NCBI GenBank assembly: GCA_050261495.1
Contig: JBLNDI010000038.1
Location: forward strand, 1 to 61,268
Reading direction: 5' to 3'
Length of the DNA: 61,268 nucleotides
Origin: JBMNKL01 sp050261495
GTDB taxonomy: Bacteria; Bacillota; Clostridia; Acetivibrionales; DTU013
Shown: in pieces, positions 43,291 through 52,048 of the stretch
Position numbering within the stretch: position 1 is the first letter of the stretch
How the letters are laid out: each line of letters opens with the position of its first letter
The notes under the pieces: model-generated
What the model was told of the DNA's origin: nothing
Database searches by the model: none
What the model saw: the letters and a program-made list of their open reading frames with translations, nothing else
Made by a program: the position numbers and the translations under genes

Positions 43291-45402
43291 TTGGAAAAAA
43301 AGCTTAACGCCAGGTATTTCATACTAGCACTGGGATTCATGGTTTTCGGATTTATAATAGTTTTCCGTCTTTTCAACCTGCAGGTGGTGGAAGGCGAAAA
43401 GTATTACGCGGAATCTTTGAAGCGCGTTTTGAAGGAAAGCGAAACGAAGGCCCCCAGGGGTAAGATATTCGACAGGAACGGCGTGCCCATTGCCATAAAC
43501 AGGCAGGGATTTGCGCTATACCTTGTTAAGACCAATATCACCACGTCCGAACTAAACGAGATGCTGTTGAAGCTTTCCCGCATACTGAAAAAAAATGGCG
43601 ACAACCATGTAAACAGCCTGTCCAGGTACCTGACTTTCAACCCTTTGACTTTTAACGGCAGGACGGACAAGGAAATAAGAGAATGGCAGCGGAATTCGAA
43701 CAGGCTGGGAATGAAAGAAGAAGACGTGAAATCAACTCCCGGAGAATTGTTTCGTTACCTCAGGGATGAAAAATTTAAAATCGACAAGTCATATTCGGAT
43801 GAAGAAGCATACCAGGTGATGGTTTTCAGGTATGAAATCCTGGTAAACAACTGGAACTTCTCCACCGGCGGGACAGTAGCGCTTGCGAAGGATGTCAGCA
43901 TGGAAACAATATCGGAAATCGAGGAGAGGAATCACGAGTTTCCCGGGGTGATCACGCTGATCGAGCCTGTCAGGGAGTACGTGGATGCTTACGAGGAGGC
44001 GCATGTGCTCGGTTATATCAGGTCAATATCGCAAAGCCAGTATGACAGCCTGAAGGATGAGGGCTATGACAACGACGACCTGGTCGGCCAGACGGGCGTG
44101 GAACTGGTAGCCGAGAGATATCTGAGAGGTAAAAACGGCAGAATAAGCATCGAGGTTGACGCAAACGGCAGGCTTACGCGCGTAATCGAAACCTTGCAGG
44201 CGGTACCCGGAAACGACGTTATCCTGACCATTGACACCAACCTGCAAAGGGTTGCCATGGAATCGCTGGCAAGAAACATAGAGATCATCAGGAATAAAAA
44301 AGAAGACAATAATTACAATGATGCGAACGCGGGAGCCGCCGTAGCCCTTAATGTAAATACCGGGGAAGTGCTGGTAATGGCGAGCTGTCCGAGTTTCGAC
44401 CCGCAGATTTACCTGGCCGGGCCGGAAGACAGCGCGGCACGGATGGCTATAGACGCATTGAACAGCGACCCTGACAAGGCCCAGCTAAACAGGGCAATAC
44501 AGGGAGCTTACGCGCCCGGCTCGACATTTAAGCCCCTGGTGGCCATCGCAGGGCTGGAAAAAGGAGTTATAACCCCCACGAACAGCAACATTTATGATCC
44601 GGGACAGATCAATATCGGCGGAAGGGACCTGTTTTGCTTGGAAAAGCCGGTGTCAGGCCACGGAACCCTTAATTTGAAAAGGGCGCTTGAGACATCCTGC
44701 AACGTATATTTTTACGAACTGGGGTACAGGACCGGGATAGAAACGCTGAATATCTGGGCGGACCACTTCGGCCTCGGAAAACTGACGGGAATCGATCTCC
44801 CCAGCGAGAGAGCCGGCATGATGTCCTCGATTGAACTGAAAAAGAAGCTGAGGAACGATATATGGAGGCCCGCGGATACGGCGCAGGTTTCGATAGGCCA
44901 GTTTGACAACGCGTTTACGCCGCTGCAGATGGCCAACTACATTGCGACAATAGCCAATGGGGGAAAGAGGTACAGGCCTTTTGTTATAAAAGAAGTTGTG
45001 CGTTACGATGGATCAAGGGTCAATGTGACCGAACCGACATATTATAAAGTGCCCGTCAAGCAATCGACAATCGAGGCGGTAAAACAGGGAATGGTAGCCG
45101 TTACGACGTCGATAGACGGTACCGCTTACAAATCATTTATCGGGCTTCCGTTCGAGGTGGCGGGGAAAACCGGTACCGCGCAGACCGCGAGAGGAATCGA
45201 GCGCTCCCCGAACGCGCTGTTCGTATGCTATGCCCCGGCCGACAATCCTGAAATAGCCGTGGCGGTAGTTGTGGAAAGAGGCGCCTGGGGCTCAAACGTA
45301 GCGCCGATTGCCAGGGATATTATCGATGAATATTTCAGGTTGAAGAAGGCGGATTCGGGAAGCTCCGAACTAAAGCCGGAAGGACCGTTGTTCAACCAAT
45401 AA
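43291..45402 (+). CDS. mrdA: Penicillin-binding protein 2 (elongation-specific transpeptidase)
   Basis: A 703-residue class B PBP. A single N-terminal helix (residues about 8-28) is followed by the pedestal/dimerisation domain and the transpeptidase domain, with the nucleophile in PGSTFKP (about residue 411), the SCN motif in ETSCNVYF and KTGTAQT near residue 628. It cross-links lateral peptidoglycan with RodA, which is not in this window. The start is a TTG at 43291 behind GGGAGGG. Position after mreD is usual in Clostridia and differs from Bacillus, where the pbp genes are elsewhere. A hairpin follows the stop. Confidence 0.94.
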   Translation: MEKKLNARYFILALGFMVFGFIIVFRLFNLQVVEGEKYYAESLKRVLKESETKAPRGKIFDRNGVPIAINRQGFALYLVKTNITTSELNEMLLKLSRILKKNGDNHVNSLSRYLTFNPLTFNGRTDKEIREWQRNSNRLGMKEEDVKSTPGELFRYLRDEKFKIDKSYSDEEAYQVMVFRYEILVNNWNFSTGGTVALAKDVSMETISEIEERNHEFPGVITLIEPVREYVDAYEEAHVLGYIRSISQSQYDSLKDEGYDNDDLVGQTGVELVAERYLRGKNGRISIEVDANGRLTRVIETLQAVPGNDVILTIDTNLQRVAMESLARNIEIIRNKKEDNNYNDANAGAAVALNVNTGEVLVMASCPSFDPQIYLAGPEDSAARMAIDALNSDPDKAQLNRAIQGAYAPGSTFKPLVAIAGLEKGVITPTNSNIYDPGQINIGGRDLFCLEKPVSGHGTLNLKRALETSCNVYFYELGYRTGIETLNIWADHFGLGKLTGIDLPSERAGMMSSIELKKKLRNDIWRPADTAQVSIGQFDNAFTPLQMANYIATIANGGKRYRPFVIKEVVRYDGSRVNVTEPTYYKVPVKQSTIEAVKQGMVAVTTSIDGTAYKSFIGLPFEVAGKTGTAQTARGIERSPNALFVCYAPADNPEIAVAVVVERGAWGSNVAPIARDIIDEYFRLKKADSGSSELKPEGPLFNQ

Positions 45403-45405
45403 GAT

Positions 45406-45451
45406 GGTTCTCACGGTTTATCCTCTTGGTTTCGGTTGAACCGGGAGAACC
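45406..45451 (+). terminator. Hairpin directly after mrdA
   Basis: GGTTCTCACGGTT at 45406-45418 pairs with AACCGGGAGAACC at 45439-45451 with one mismatch. No T run follows, so it may stabilise the 3-prime end or act as a weak or Rho-dependent stop between the mre and min parts of the cluster. Confidence 0.45.
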
Positions 45452-45582
45452 GTCCCCCTGGTTCATGTGAGGCGTGTGACATGGGAGAGAGGTCTCATTT
45501 CAAAATTTTAGCTTGTCTAATTGCCTAAATAATGTAATAATAATTTATGTAAAATCCGACTTTCGTACTGGAGGTCAGGCAC

Positions 45583-46266
45583 ATGGAAGAAAGCACCGTT
45601 AGTTTCAAGGCAACGCTCAACGGCCTGGTACTTATTATGCGTGAAGAGGATGATTTTGACACTGTTTATGACCAGGTTGCAAAAAAGCTTGAGACTTCCG
45701 GCAGGTTTTTCAAGGGCGCGAGCCTTTCGATCAAGTACCGCGGGAAAAAGCTTGAACCCTGGCAGGAACAGAAGATTTCCGCATTGATTTCCGAAAAGGC
45801 GGACGCGGTGATTGAAAGTTTTGAAGAGGATACATCGGCGCCTGTGATTGAGAAGGAAGAGACTTCCAAGCATTGGGAAAAGCCTAAAATAAAGTTAGTG
45901 TATTTCAATGGGCTTGAGGAGGGCATGACAAAATTTCATAGGGGAACCGTCAGATCAGGCCAGCTTGTCAATTTTGACGGAAACCTCGTGATTATCGGCG
46001 ATGTCAACCCGGGCGGAGAGATAGTCGCCACGGGCAACGTGGTTGTTATGGGGTCGCTCCGCGGCATGGTCCACGCGGGCGCCGACGGAAACAGGGATGC
46101 GATAGTTGCAGCGCTGAGCCTGCAGCCTACACAGCTCCGCATTGCGGACGTCATATCGAGACCGCCGGACGCGGCGAACGAAAAAGAAGCCAGGCAGAGC
46201 CTGGTACCCGAAATGGCTTTCGTGAAGGACGGCCTGGTATATATCGAAAGATTGCTGGAGAAATAA
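45583..46266 (+). CDS. minC: Septum-site inhibitor MinC
   Basis: A 227-residue FtsZ-assembly inhibitor. The N-terminal domain (about 1-100) is variable and acidic; the C-terminal beta-helical domain (about 120-225) is diagnostic: RSGQLVNFDGNLVIIGDVNPGGEIVATGNVVVMGSLRGMVHAG. MinC binds MinD and blocks polar division. GGAGG lies eight bases before the ATG. A separate -10-like AT-rich stretch at 45525-45550 suggests a second promoter inside the cluster. MinD follows after 68 bp. Confidence 0.93.
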   Translation: MEESTVSFKATLNGLVLIMREEDDFDTVYDQVAKKLETSGRFFKGASLSIKYRGKKLEPWQEQKISALISEKADAVIESFEEDTSAPVIEKEETSKHWEKPKIKLVYFNGLEEGMTKFHRGTVRSGQLVNFDGNLVIIGDVNPGGEIVATGNVVVMGSLRGMVHAGADGNRDAIVAALSLQPTQLRIADVISRPPDAANEKEARQSLVPEMAFVKDGLVYIERLLEK

Positions 46267-46334
46267 TATGCCGTGCATAAAAACACATATTCTACAAAAA
46301 GCCTGCTTGCAAAGGCACTATAGGAGGTATACGA

Positions 46335-47135
46335 ATGAGTGAAGTCATTGTAATAACATCTGGAAAAGGCGGCGTCGGGAAGACCACGACAACGGCCAAT
46401 ATCGGCACAGGACTCGCACTTGCCGGGCAGAAAGTTGTTCTTGTGGATACTGATATCGGCCTTAGAAACCTTGATGTAGTTATGGGACTGGAAAACAGGA
46501 TTGTCTACGATTTGGTAGATGTTGTCGAGGGTTTTTGCCGCCTGAAGCAGGCACTTATAAAGGATAAGCGTTATGACGGGCTTTTCCTGCTGCCGGCTGC
46601 CCAGACAAGGGACAAGACGGCTGTGAACCCGCAGCAGATGATGAAATTGTGCCAGGAGCTTAAAGAAGAATTCGATTATGTGCTGATAGATTGTCCAGCC
46701 GGTATAGAGCAGGGTTTTAAAAATGCCATAGCCGGTGCGGACAAGGCAATAGTTGTAACGACTCCCGAAGTTTCCGCGGTAAGAGACGCGGACAGGATCA
46801 TAGGCCTTCTGGAGGCGAATGAGATCAGGAATCCAAAGCTTATTATCAACAGGTTGCGTTTCGATATGGTCAGGCGCGGAGACATGATGTCGATAGATGA
46901 TATCATCGATATATTGGCAATAGGTCTTATCGGCGTCGTGCCCGATGATGAGAAAATCGTCGTATCGTCCAACAGGGGCGAGCCGGCAATAAGCGATGAA
47001 AAATCCATAGCGGGGCGCGCATACCGAAATATTGTCAGAAGGATAAAGGGCGAGGATGTTCCGTTCTTATCTTTTGACGAAGACCAGGGATTTATGGTGA
47101 AGTTAAAAAAATTATTCGGCCTGAAGGCGAACTGA
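46335..47135 (+). CDS. minD: Septum-site ATPase MinD
   Basis: A 266-residue deviant-Walker ATPase: SGKGGVGKTTTTANIG at residues 9-24, VDTDIGLRNLDVVMGLE for switch I, and the C-terminal amphipathic membrane-targeting helix (MVKLKKLFGL). ATP-bound MinD dimerises on the membrane and recruits MinC; MinE stimulates hydrolysis. GGAGG lies in front of the ATG. It starts 68 bp after minC and ends 15 bp before minE. Confidence 0.97.
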   Translation: MSEVIVITSGKGGVGKTTTTANIGTGLALAGQKVVLVDTDIGLRNLDVVMGLENRIVYDLVDVVEGFCRLKQALIKDKRYDGLFLLPAAQTRDKTAVNPQQMMKLCQELKEEFDYVLIDCPAGIEQGFKNAIAGADKAIVVTTPEVSAVRDADRIIGLLEANEIRNPKLIINRLRFDMVRRGDMMSIDDIIDILAIGLIGVVPDDEKIVVSSNRGEPAISDEKSIAGRAYRNIVRRIKGEDVPFLSFDEDQGFMVKLKKLFGLKAN

Positions 47136-47150
47136 AAGGGAGGAAAATAA

Positions 47151-47435
47151 ATGTTGCTGGACTTAAGCAAAATATTTGGCAGGCAAAAAAACTCCAAGGA
47201 TGTTGCCAAGGAAAGACTGAAACTGGTACTTATACATGATCGCGCAAATGTTTCGCCGCAATTTCTCGAAATGCTCAAAAGCGAAATCATCAAGGTTATT
47301 CAGAACTACATGGATATTGATGAAAACGCTTTAAATATTCAGCTTACCAAGACAAAAAGCGATGATGGAAAGAGTATAGTACCTGCGCTTTATGCAAACA
47401 TACCAATAAGAAACATCAGGAGCAGCGGCAGGTAA
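47151..47435 (+). CDS. minE: Topological specificity factor MinE
   Basis: A 94-residue protein: an N-terminal amphipathic segment (LLDLSKIFGRQKN), the MinD-contact region SKDVAKERLKLVLIHDRANVSP and the C-terminal dimerisation domain (MLKSEIIKVIQNYM, IDENALNIQLTK). Presence of MinE together with the DivIVA-type partners usual in Firmicutes means this lineage has the oscillating Min system, as in several Clostridia. GGGAGG precedes the ATG. The mgsA-like gene starts 31 bp later. Confidence 0.94.
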   Translation: MLLDLSKIFGRQKNSKDVAKERLKLVLIHDRANVSPQFLEMLKSEIIKVIQNYMDIDENALNIQLTKTKSDDGKSIVPALYANIPIRNIRSSGR

Positions 47436-47466
47436 ATCCTGCGTGGGAAAAGGTAGTTCCGGTATT

Positions 47467-47859
47467 ATGAATATAGCACTTATAGCGCACGATAATAAAA
47501 AAGGATTAATGATTGACTTATGCATTGCTTATAAATCCATCCTGGAAAAGCATACCCTCTTTGCCACGGGCGTTACTGCATCGGCTATCACTGAAGGAAC
47601 GGGTTTGAAGGTGTACCAGTTTTCGCCCGGAATGCTGGGCGGCACGCAGCAGGTTGCAGCCAGGGCGTCCCTCAACGAGCTTGACATGGTGATTTATCTC
47701 AGGGAACCTTTGAGTCCGCGCGAATATGAGACCGATATCAACACGCTGCTCAGGTATTGCGACATAAACAACATACCCTTCGCTACAAATATCGCTACCG
47801 CCGAGGTCCTTATAAAAGGTCTCGAGAGGGGCGATCTGCTCTGGCGTGAACATACATAA
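47467..47859 (+). CDS. mgsA: Methylglyoxal synthase-family protein lacking the catalytic aspartate
   Basis: A 130-residue protein of the MGS-like domain, which normally converts dihydroxyacetone phosphate to methylglyoxal. The N-terminus MNIALIAHDNKK keeps the active-site histidine/aspartate pair and ATGVTASAI the phosphate loop. The central motif, GGDQQ in E. coli (catalytic D71), reads GGTQQ here, and the second acidic site (FWDPL, D101) reads LREPL. Thus the general base is missing, and ordinary MGS activity is doubtful. A GTG at 47443 would add eight residues, but family proteins start at the ATG used. Position in the min-spoIVF cluster hints at a regulatory or sporulation use of the fold (inference). 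Confidence 0.85.
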   Translation: MNIALIAHDNKKGLMIDLCIAYKSILEKHTLFATGVTASAITEGTGLKVYQFSPGMLGGTQQVAARASLNELDMVIYLREPLSPREYETDINTLLRYCDINNIPFATNIATAEVLIKGLERGDLLWREHT

Positions 47860-47929
47860 AAAAGTTATCCCAAAAATATAATTTAACAAGGGTTTTTATG
47901 ATCCATGATGCTTACGGGAGATGAGGAGT

Positions 47930-48865
47930 ATGGATAATGCCATGGTACGGTACAGGTATGCGTCAAAGCGGCCGTTTTTGCCCCGAAGGCGCAAAAAGGC
48001 TCCCCAACAGGGCAACAGGCTTCAGAGGCTGATCATGTTCCAATCCATGGCTTGCATCATACTGCTGCTTATCGTAGTGGCCGCCAGGAGTGTCAATATT
48101 GCCGCGGCTAATTTTGTAACCAGCCAGGTGGAATATATTCTCCGGCATGATATTGAACTTAAAAGCATATTATCGAGCACGGAAAACTTTTTAGCCGGTA
48201 TCCGCAGCAAGATTGACCCGGACCGGGCTGCTGGCGGATTGACCGGGCCGGACGGCGTCCATGACCCGGATGGAGCCGATACAACAGCGCCGAAGTTGAT
48301 ATCGGCATCGGCGTCACAATCAGCATCGGCATCAGAGCCTGGTATGACCCCGGTTTCGGACAGGAACGACGCCAGAAATGTCAATGCGTCCTTTGAATAT
48401 GACGAAGCCGGCGCATTTCCTGAAAAGTCGGTTTTATCAGCAAACAGCGAAAACGGTGATGAATGGATAACGGATATGATCGAGCCCGTGGAGGGAACGC
48501 TTGCAACCCCGTTTGGGGAGGTTTTTGACGCCGCCCGGGGGAACGTAAAAATGCATGCGGGAATAGATATTGATACCAAGCCGGGCAGCGATGTAAAAGC
48601 GGTACTGGACGGTGAAATCACCAGGACGGGATTGTCGCCGGAATACGGCGGCTACGTGGAAATACAGCATTACAACGGGCTGCGCACGGTTTATGCCAAT
48701 TGCGGTGAAATCGTTGCAGATGAAGGGACCACGGTAAAAAGGGGAGATACGATAGCCCGCACGTACGACGGCGGAATTTTAACAGCCAGCCACCTGCATT
48801 TTGAGATCTGGGACGGCGAATATGCCATTGATCCTCTTGAATACATAAGTGTGCCTGCGAGGTGA
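47930..48865 (+). CDS. spoIVFA: Stage IV sporulation protein FA, M23-type
   Basis: About 311 residues. A basic N-terminus (KRPFLPRRRKK) precedes one membrane helix (about residues 34-55, MACIILLLIVVAARSV), a long low-complexity linker rich in S/A/D, and a LytM/M23 domain (about 190-305) with HAGIDID and HLHFE, so both zinc motifs are intact. In Bacillus SpoIVFA anchors the SpoIVFB protease in the forespore outer membrane and is cut by SpoIVB. GGGAG with nine bases spacing favours ATG 47930 (ATG 47921 also opens the frame). Its stop overlaps the GTG of spoIVFB by four bases, so the two are coupled. Confidence 0.88.
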   Translation: MDNAMVRYRYASKRPFLPRRRKKAPQQGNRLQRLIMFQSMACIILLLIVVAARSVNIAAANFVTSQVEYILRHDIELKSILSSTENFLAGIRSKIDPDRAAGGLTGPDGVHDPDGADTTAPKLISASASQSASASEPGMTPVSDRNDARNVNASFEYDEAGAFPEKSVLSANSENGDEWITDMIEPVEGTLATPFGEVFDAARGNVKMHAGIDIDTKPGSDVKAVLDGEITRTGLSPEYGGYVEIQHYNGLRTVYANCGEIVADEGTTVKRGDTIARTYDGGILTASHLHFEIWDGEYAIDPLEYISVPAR

Positions 48866-49788
48866 GGATCAAGCTCAAAAACTCAAGGTTTTGGATGTTT
48901 GTCTTCGCGGCGTTGATGTTTCCTGCAATGCTGGCTGCAGGTCAGGCGAGGGAGTATTCCCTGGCTTTTGTTTCCATAATGCTGCATGAGGCAGGACACT
49001 TTGCAGCTGCGAAAATGCGCGGCATAAACATGGCTTTTGTAAAAATAACTCCTGCCGGGTTTTCCGCCGCGATTCAATTCAGCGATTTGCCGCGCCGCGT
49101 GCTGCTTGAAATATACATAGCCGGACCGGCTGCGAATTTTATGCTATCCGGACTGGCAATGCTGGGCAGAACGGTATTTCCCGGATTGGACAACTTTTTT
49201 AAGCTTGTGGCCGCGACCAACCTGTTGCTTGGCGCGTTTAACCTGCTGCCCGCTTTTCCGCTTGACGGAGGGAGAATTTTGATGGAATTCCTGTCCGGAA
49301 GGCTGGGCATACTGGCGGCAGGCAAGCTGGTCCGCGGTATGGCATGGTGCCTGTTGACGGCCATGCTTCTGGCCGGAGCGTACCAAATATATATTGGCGT
49401 TTACAATGCCAGCATGCTGGCTGTGGGAGTTTATATTCTTATTACGTTAAGATCGGGGAGAATGGAGAGTGCGTTTATGAATATCAGGCAAATCCTCTAC
49501 AGGCGATCAAAGCTTTTGAAAAGAGGCATTTATGCTGCGCGCGGCCTGGCGGTCCTAAAAAGCGCGAGACTGGCAGAGGCCTTGAAGAGCATGGACTTCG
49601 ACAGGTTCCATGTGTTATTTGTTCTTGACGAGGATTTGAAGATAATAAAAATCATCACCGAGGATGAAGTTATGAATGCTCTTTCCAGTTTCGACGAGAG
49701 TATAACGTTCGGCCAGTTGATAAAACTTCACGAAAGCGGAGGAAATACCACGAACGAAACGGGCTGCATGCGGCCTGAAGGCTCCTGA
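48862..49788 (+). CDS. spoIVFB: Stage IV sporulation intramembrane protease FB (M50)
   Basis: A 308-residue membrane metalloprotease that cuts pro-sigma-K. The zinc motif HEAGH lies near residues 41-45 in IMLHEAGHFAAAKMRG, and the third ligand is in LLPAFPLDGGR near residue 132. About six helices are followed by a C-terminal cytoplasmic CBS-like region (about 225-300, with LARLAEALKSMDFDRFHVLFV), as in the Bacillus enzyme, where it senses ATP. GTG start at 48862, translationally coupled to spoIVFA. It ends the sporulation part of the cluster. Confidence 0.92.
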   Translation: MRIKLKNSRFWMFVFAALMFPAMLAAGQAREYSLAFVSIMLHEAGHFAAAKMRGINMAFVKITPAGFSAAIQFSDLPRRVLLEIYIAGPAANFMLSGLAMLGRTVFPGLDNFFKLVAATNLLLGAFNLLPAFPLDGGRILMEFLSGRLGILAAGKLVRGMAWCLLTAMLLAGAYQIYIGVYNASMLAVGVYILITLRSGRMESAFMNIRQILYRRSKLLKRGIYAARGLAVLKSARLAEALKSMDFDRFHVLFVLDEDLKIIKIITEDEVMNALSSFDESITFGQLIKLHESGGNTTNETGCMRPEGS

Positions 49789-49840
49789 TATTGATATCCG
49801 TGGCAGTCGAATATATAATATACCTGGAGAGGCAACCGGA

Positions 49841-49918
49841 TTGTTGCGGTCGTTGCGGTCTATTGCAGCGGTCTGTCATTGCGGTTTGTTGTAGCGTTCT
49901 ATCGTTATGGTCTATCGC
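49841..49918 (+). repeat. Degenerate short tandem repeat (about 11-13 bp unit)
   Basis: Six or so variants of TTGCGGTC spaced 9-13 bp (TTGTTGCGGTC, GTTGCGGTC, TATTGCAGCGGTC, TGTCATTGCGGTT, TGTTGTAGCGTTC, TATCGTTATGGTC) fill the space before the coiled-coil gene and end at its ribosome binding site. Period and unit are loose. Confidence 0.5.
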
Positions 49919-49927
49919 GAGGGACGG

Positions 49928-50716
49928 ATGAAAATGTACCTGAAAGCGGCATTCAAATTTAAAAATATTATAATGCTTGCAGCAGGCGCCGTATTGGCCG
50001 CAGGCGCGTCGTCCTATGCCCCGGGCATGCCCTGGCTGGCTTACTTGTTTGGCGCTGCGGGGATAGGGGCATATGCCGCGGGTGTCATCAGCACCATTGG
50101 TAGCGGCGAATTCAGGGAGGAGTTGGAATTGTCGGAAGCCCTGGGCGCCATAAGCAGGCTCAGCAGGGAATGCAACAGGCTTTACTGGAGTGTTGCCGGG
50201 CGGCTTGAAAGGAGCCAGAGAGCCAAGGCGGCGAGGATAATCAGGCAGAAGGAAAGCTTGATGAAGTACTTCGACAAGTACTGTGAAGACCCGATCAAGC
50301 AAAGGATTATTGAGCAGGCGCTTAAACTTGTAATCGCTTACCTTAAGCTCGCCGCAAGCTACAGCGAAAGGGCGCGCGAGCTTTCGCAGCGGAATCTTGA
50401 CGAACTGGCGTCAAGGATAAATGAAAATAACAGGAAGCTGGGCTCCCTGAAGAATTACGAGGCCGTCCTTGAACTGATGAAAACGGTCGAAATGGATGAA
50501 AAGCTGCTCAAGAGCCTCAAGGAAGAGCGCGAGCAACTGGAAATGGTTAATGTGAGGCTTGACCAGATCGAAAGCGTCATTACGGGGTTTAAGCACAGGA
50601 TATTGTCAAATGACTTTTCCGGCCCGGAATCGGAGAAAATAGAGAACACGATAAATGAAGCCGTCGCCCTCGACAACGTGCTGAGCGAACGCAGCATGAT
50701 GCGCCGGCGGTTGTAG
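49928..50716 (+). CDS. Membrane-anchored coiled-coil protein of unknown function
   Basis: A 262-residue protein. Two hydrophobic segments (about 10-32 and 36-56, NIIMLAAGAVLAAGASS and WLAYLFGAAGIGAYAAGVI) form a hairpin anchor; the remainder (60-262) is helical and highly charged with heptad-like spacing, especially about 90-230 (for example LKSLKEEREQLEMVNVRLDQIE). No enzymatic motif. GAGGGACGG before ATG 49928 fixes the start; the frame begins at 49907. I recognise no family. Its position after spoIVFB, close to the end of the division/sporulation block, allows but does not prove an envelope or division role. It ends directly in the tandem repeat at 50716. Confidence 0.65.
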   Translation: MKMYLKAAFKFKNIIMLAAGAVLAAGASSYAPGMPWLAYLFGAAGIGAYAAGVISTIGSGEFREELELSEALGAISRLSRECNRLYWSVAGRLERSQRAKAARIIRQKESLMKYFDKYCEDPIKQRIIEQALKLVIAYLKLAASYSERARELSQRNLDELASRINENNRKLGSLKNYEAVLELMKTVEMDEKLLKSLKEEREQLEMVNVRLDQIESVITGFKHRILSNDFSGPESEKIENTINEAVALDNVLSERSMMRRRL

Positions 50717-50833
50717 CCGGCGTTTTATGTATCCGGCGTTTTGATGAGGCCGGTGTTTTTGTATGGCCAGCGTTTTATTGCAAGCGGCTTTCCAGTGCAG
50801 CCGGTGTTTTGGTTCAACCGGCGTTTTTTGTTC
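50716..50833. repeat. Degenerate tandem repeat of GCCGGCGTTTT units
   Basis: About six variants of a 16-20 bp unit starting with CCGGYGTTTT lie head to tail (50716, 50733, 50749, 50766, 50800, 50818; one shortened unit near 50786). They begin at the stop of the coiled-coil gene and end at the stop of the convergent metF gene, filling the entire gap. Confidence 0.75.
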
Positions 50834-50837
50834 ACTT

Positions 50838-51722
50838 TTATTTCTTGCCTGCCACGTCTCCGGAGGTTATCCCCTCGATTATTTCGGCGGTGGATTTCGG
50901 CCTGTTCATCGTATACAGGTGTATGCCCTCAACATCGTTTTCAATGAGGTCCCTGATCTGGTTTATCGCGTATTCAATACCCGCTTTTTTCATATCTTCG
51001 GGTTTGTCCTGGTATTTATCCATCAACAAAACCAGCCTGGCCGGTATGGAGCAGCCGCTCTTCGCGGTTATGGCCTTGATCTGGTCGGCCCTGAATATCG
51101 GCATGATCCCGGCCGAAACGGGACAGTTGATGCCTTTGCAGCGCGCCTTCTCAATGAAATCGTAAAAAAGCCTGTTGTCAAAGAATAACTGCGTGATTAA
51201 GAAATCCGCCCCGGCGTCCACTTTTTCCTTCAGGTGCGCCAGGTCCTCGCTGAGCCTCCTGGAATCGACATGCCCTTCCACGTAGGCAGCCGCGGCTATG
51301 CAGAAGCTGTTGTTATTCCTGATATGCCTGATGAGGCCGGATGCGTGGGCAAATACGTTTTTGCTGAAATCATAAAACGGCTGCCCGTTCGGGGGATCGC
51401 CCCTCAAGGCAAGAATATTCTCGAGGCCAAGTTCATGCATGGAAGTAAGCATAGCGTTGATTTCTTCCATCGTGTGTCCTACGCATGTAAAGTGGGCCAT
51501 GCTTTCTATGCGATGAAGGTTTTTTATCCTTGCGGCAATTTCAAGCGTACGTGCTTTTTGACTGCCGCCGGCGCCGTAAGTCACGCTTATGAAGTCAGGC
51601 TTCAGGCTTTCAAACATATCAAGCCTGTCGTAGAGCGTTTCTAGCGGCACGTCCGGCTTGGGCGGAAAAATCTCGAAAGACATGACCGGCTTCTTTATTT
51701 TAAAAATATCTATTATTTTCAT
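50838..51722 (-). CDS. metF: 5,10-Methylenetetrahydrofolate reductase
   Basis: A 294-residue flavoprotein of the MetF (TIM-barrel) family that makes 5-methyl-THF for methionine synthesis or, in acetogens, the methyl branch. Key blocks are MSFEIFPPK near the N-terminus, SVTYGAGGS, HFTCVGHT, LRGDPP (flavin contact), DFLITQLFFDN and PVSAGIMPI. Length fits the bacterial single-domain enzyme. GGAGG precedes the ATG on the minus strand. It stands alone; no methionine synthase or acetogenesis gene is in the window. The 5-prime leader shows no SAM riboswitch blocks. Confidence 0.95.
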   Translation of the reverse strand: MKIIDIFKIKKPVMSFEIFPPKPDVPLETLYDRLDMFESLKPDFISVTYGAGGSQKARTLEIAARIKNLHRIESMAHFTCVGHTMEEINAMLTSMHELGLENILALRGDPPNGQPFYDFSKNVFAHASGLIRHIRNNNSFCIAAAAYVEGHVDSRRLSEDLAHLKEKVDAGADFLITQLFFDNRLFYDFIEKARCKGINCPVSAGIMPIFRADQIKAITAKSGCSIPARLVLLMDKYQDKPEDMKKAGIEYAINQIRDLIENDVEGIHLYTMNRPKSTAEIIEGITSGDVAGKK

Positions 51723-51928
51723 AGCGCACCTCCGTTTTCAGGTTCCCTTGCTAATAATATCATTAAAGTTATCCGATGTAAAGTTAAAATACAATTAAAT
51801 TCATGCAATTACACTTAGAATTAATTGATTATTATTTAGGGCAGCTCCGCATTTGCCCTGCTGCAGTCAAATATTGCCGTTGCGTTAAAAAACCCGGTCA
51901 TCAGGCATGACCATTTTTCAAAATTGTA

Positions 51929-51957
51929 TTGAAGCGAAAACAAATGCCTGTTAAAAT
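51929..51957 (+). promoter_or_regulatory. Sigma-A promoter of the symporter operon
   Basis: TTGAAG at 51929-51934 and TAAAAT at 51952-51957, spacer 17, 92 bp before the 39-residue accessory gene. The remainder of the 51723-52048 gap holds the metF leader (51723-51800, AT-rich) and a small GGGCAG/TTGCCC inverted repeat near 51840-51860. Confidence 0.6.
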
Positions 51958-52048
51958 GGAATAACCAGGTTCGGATTTTCAGTAGATGCGGCGAAGCATG
52001 ACTGCGTAAATCTATACCCGGGGATACGGATTCGGAGGGGGTGAAAAA

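Noticed and set aside
51723..51900. SAM riboswitch before metF
   Set aside because: The minus-strand leader lacks the conserved SAM-I blocks and is too short.
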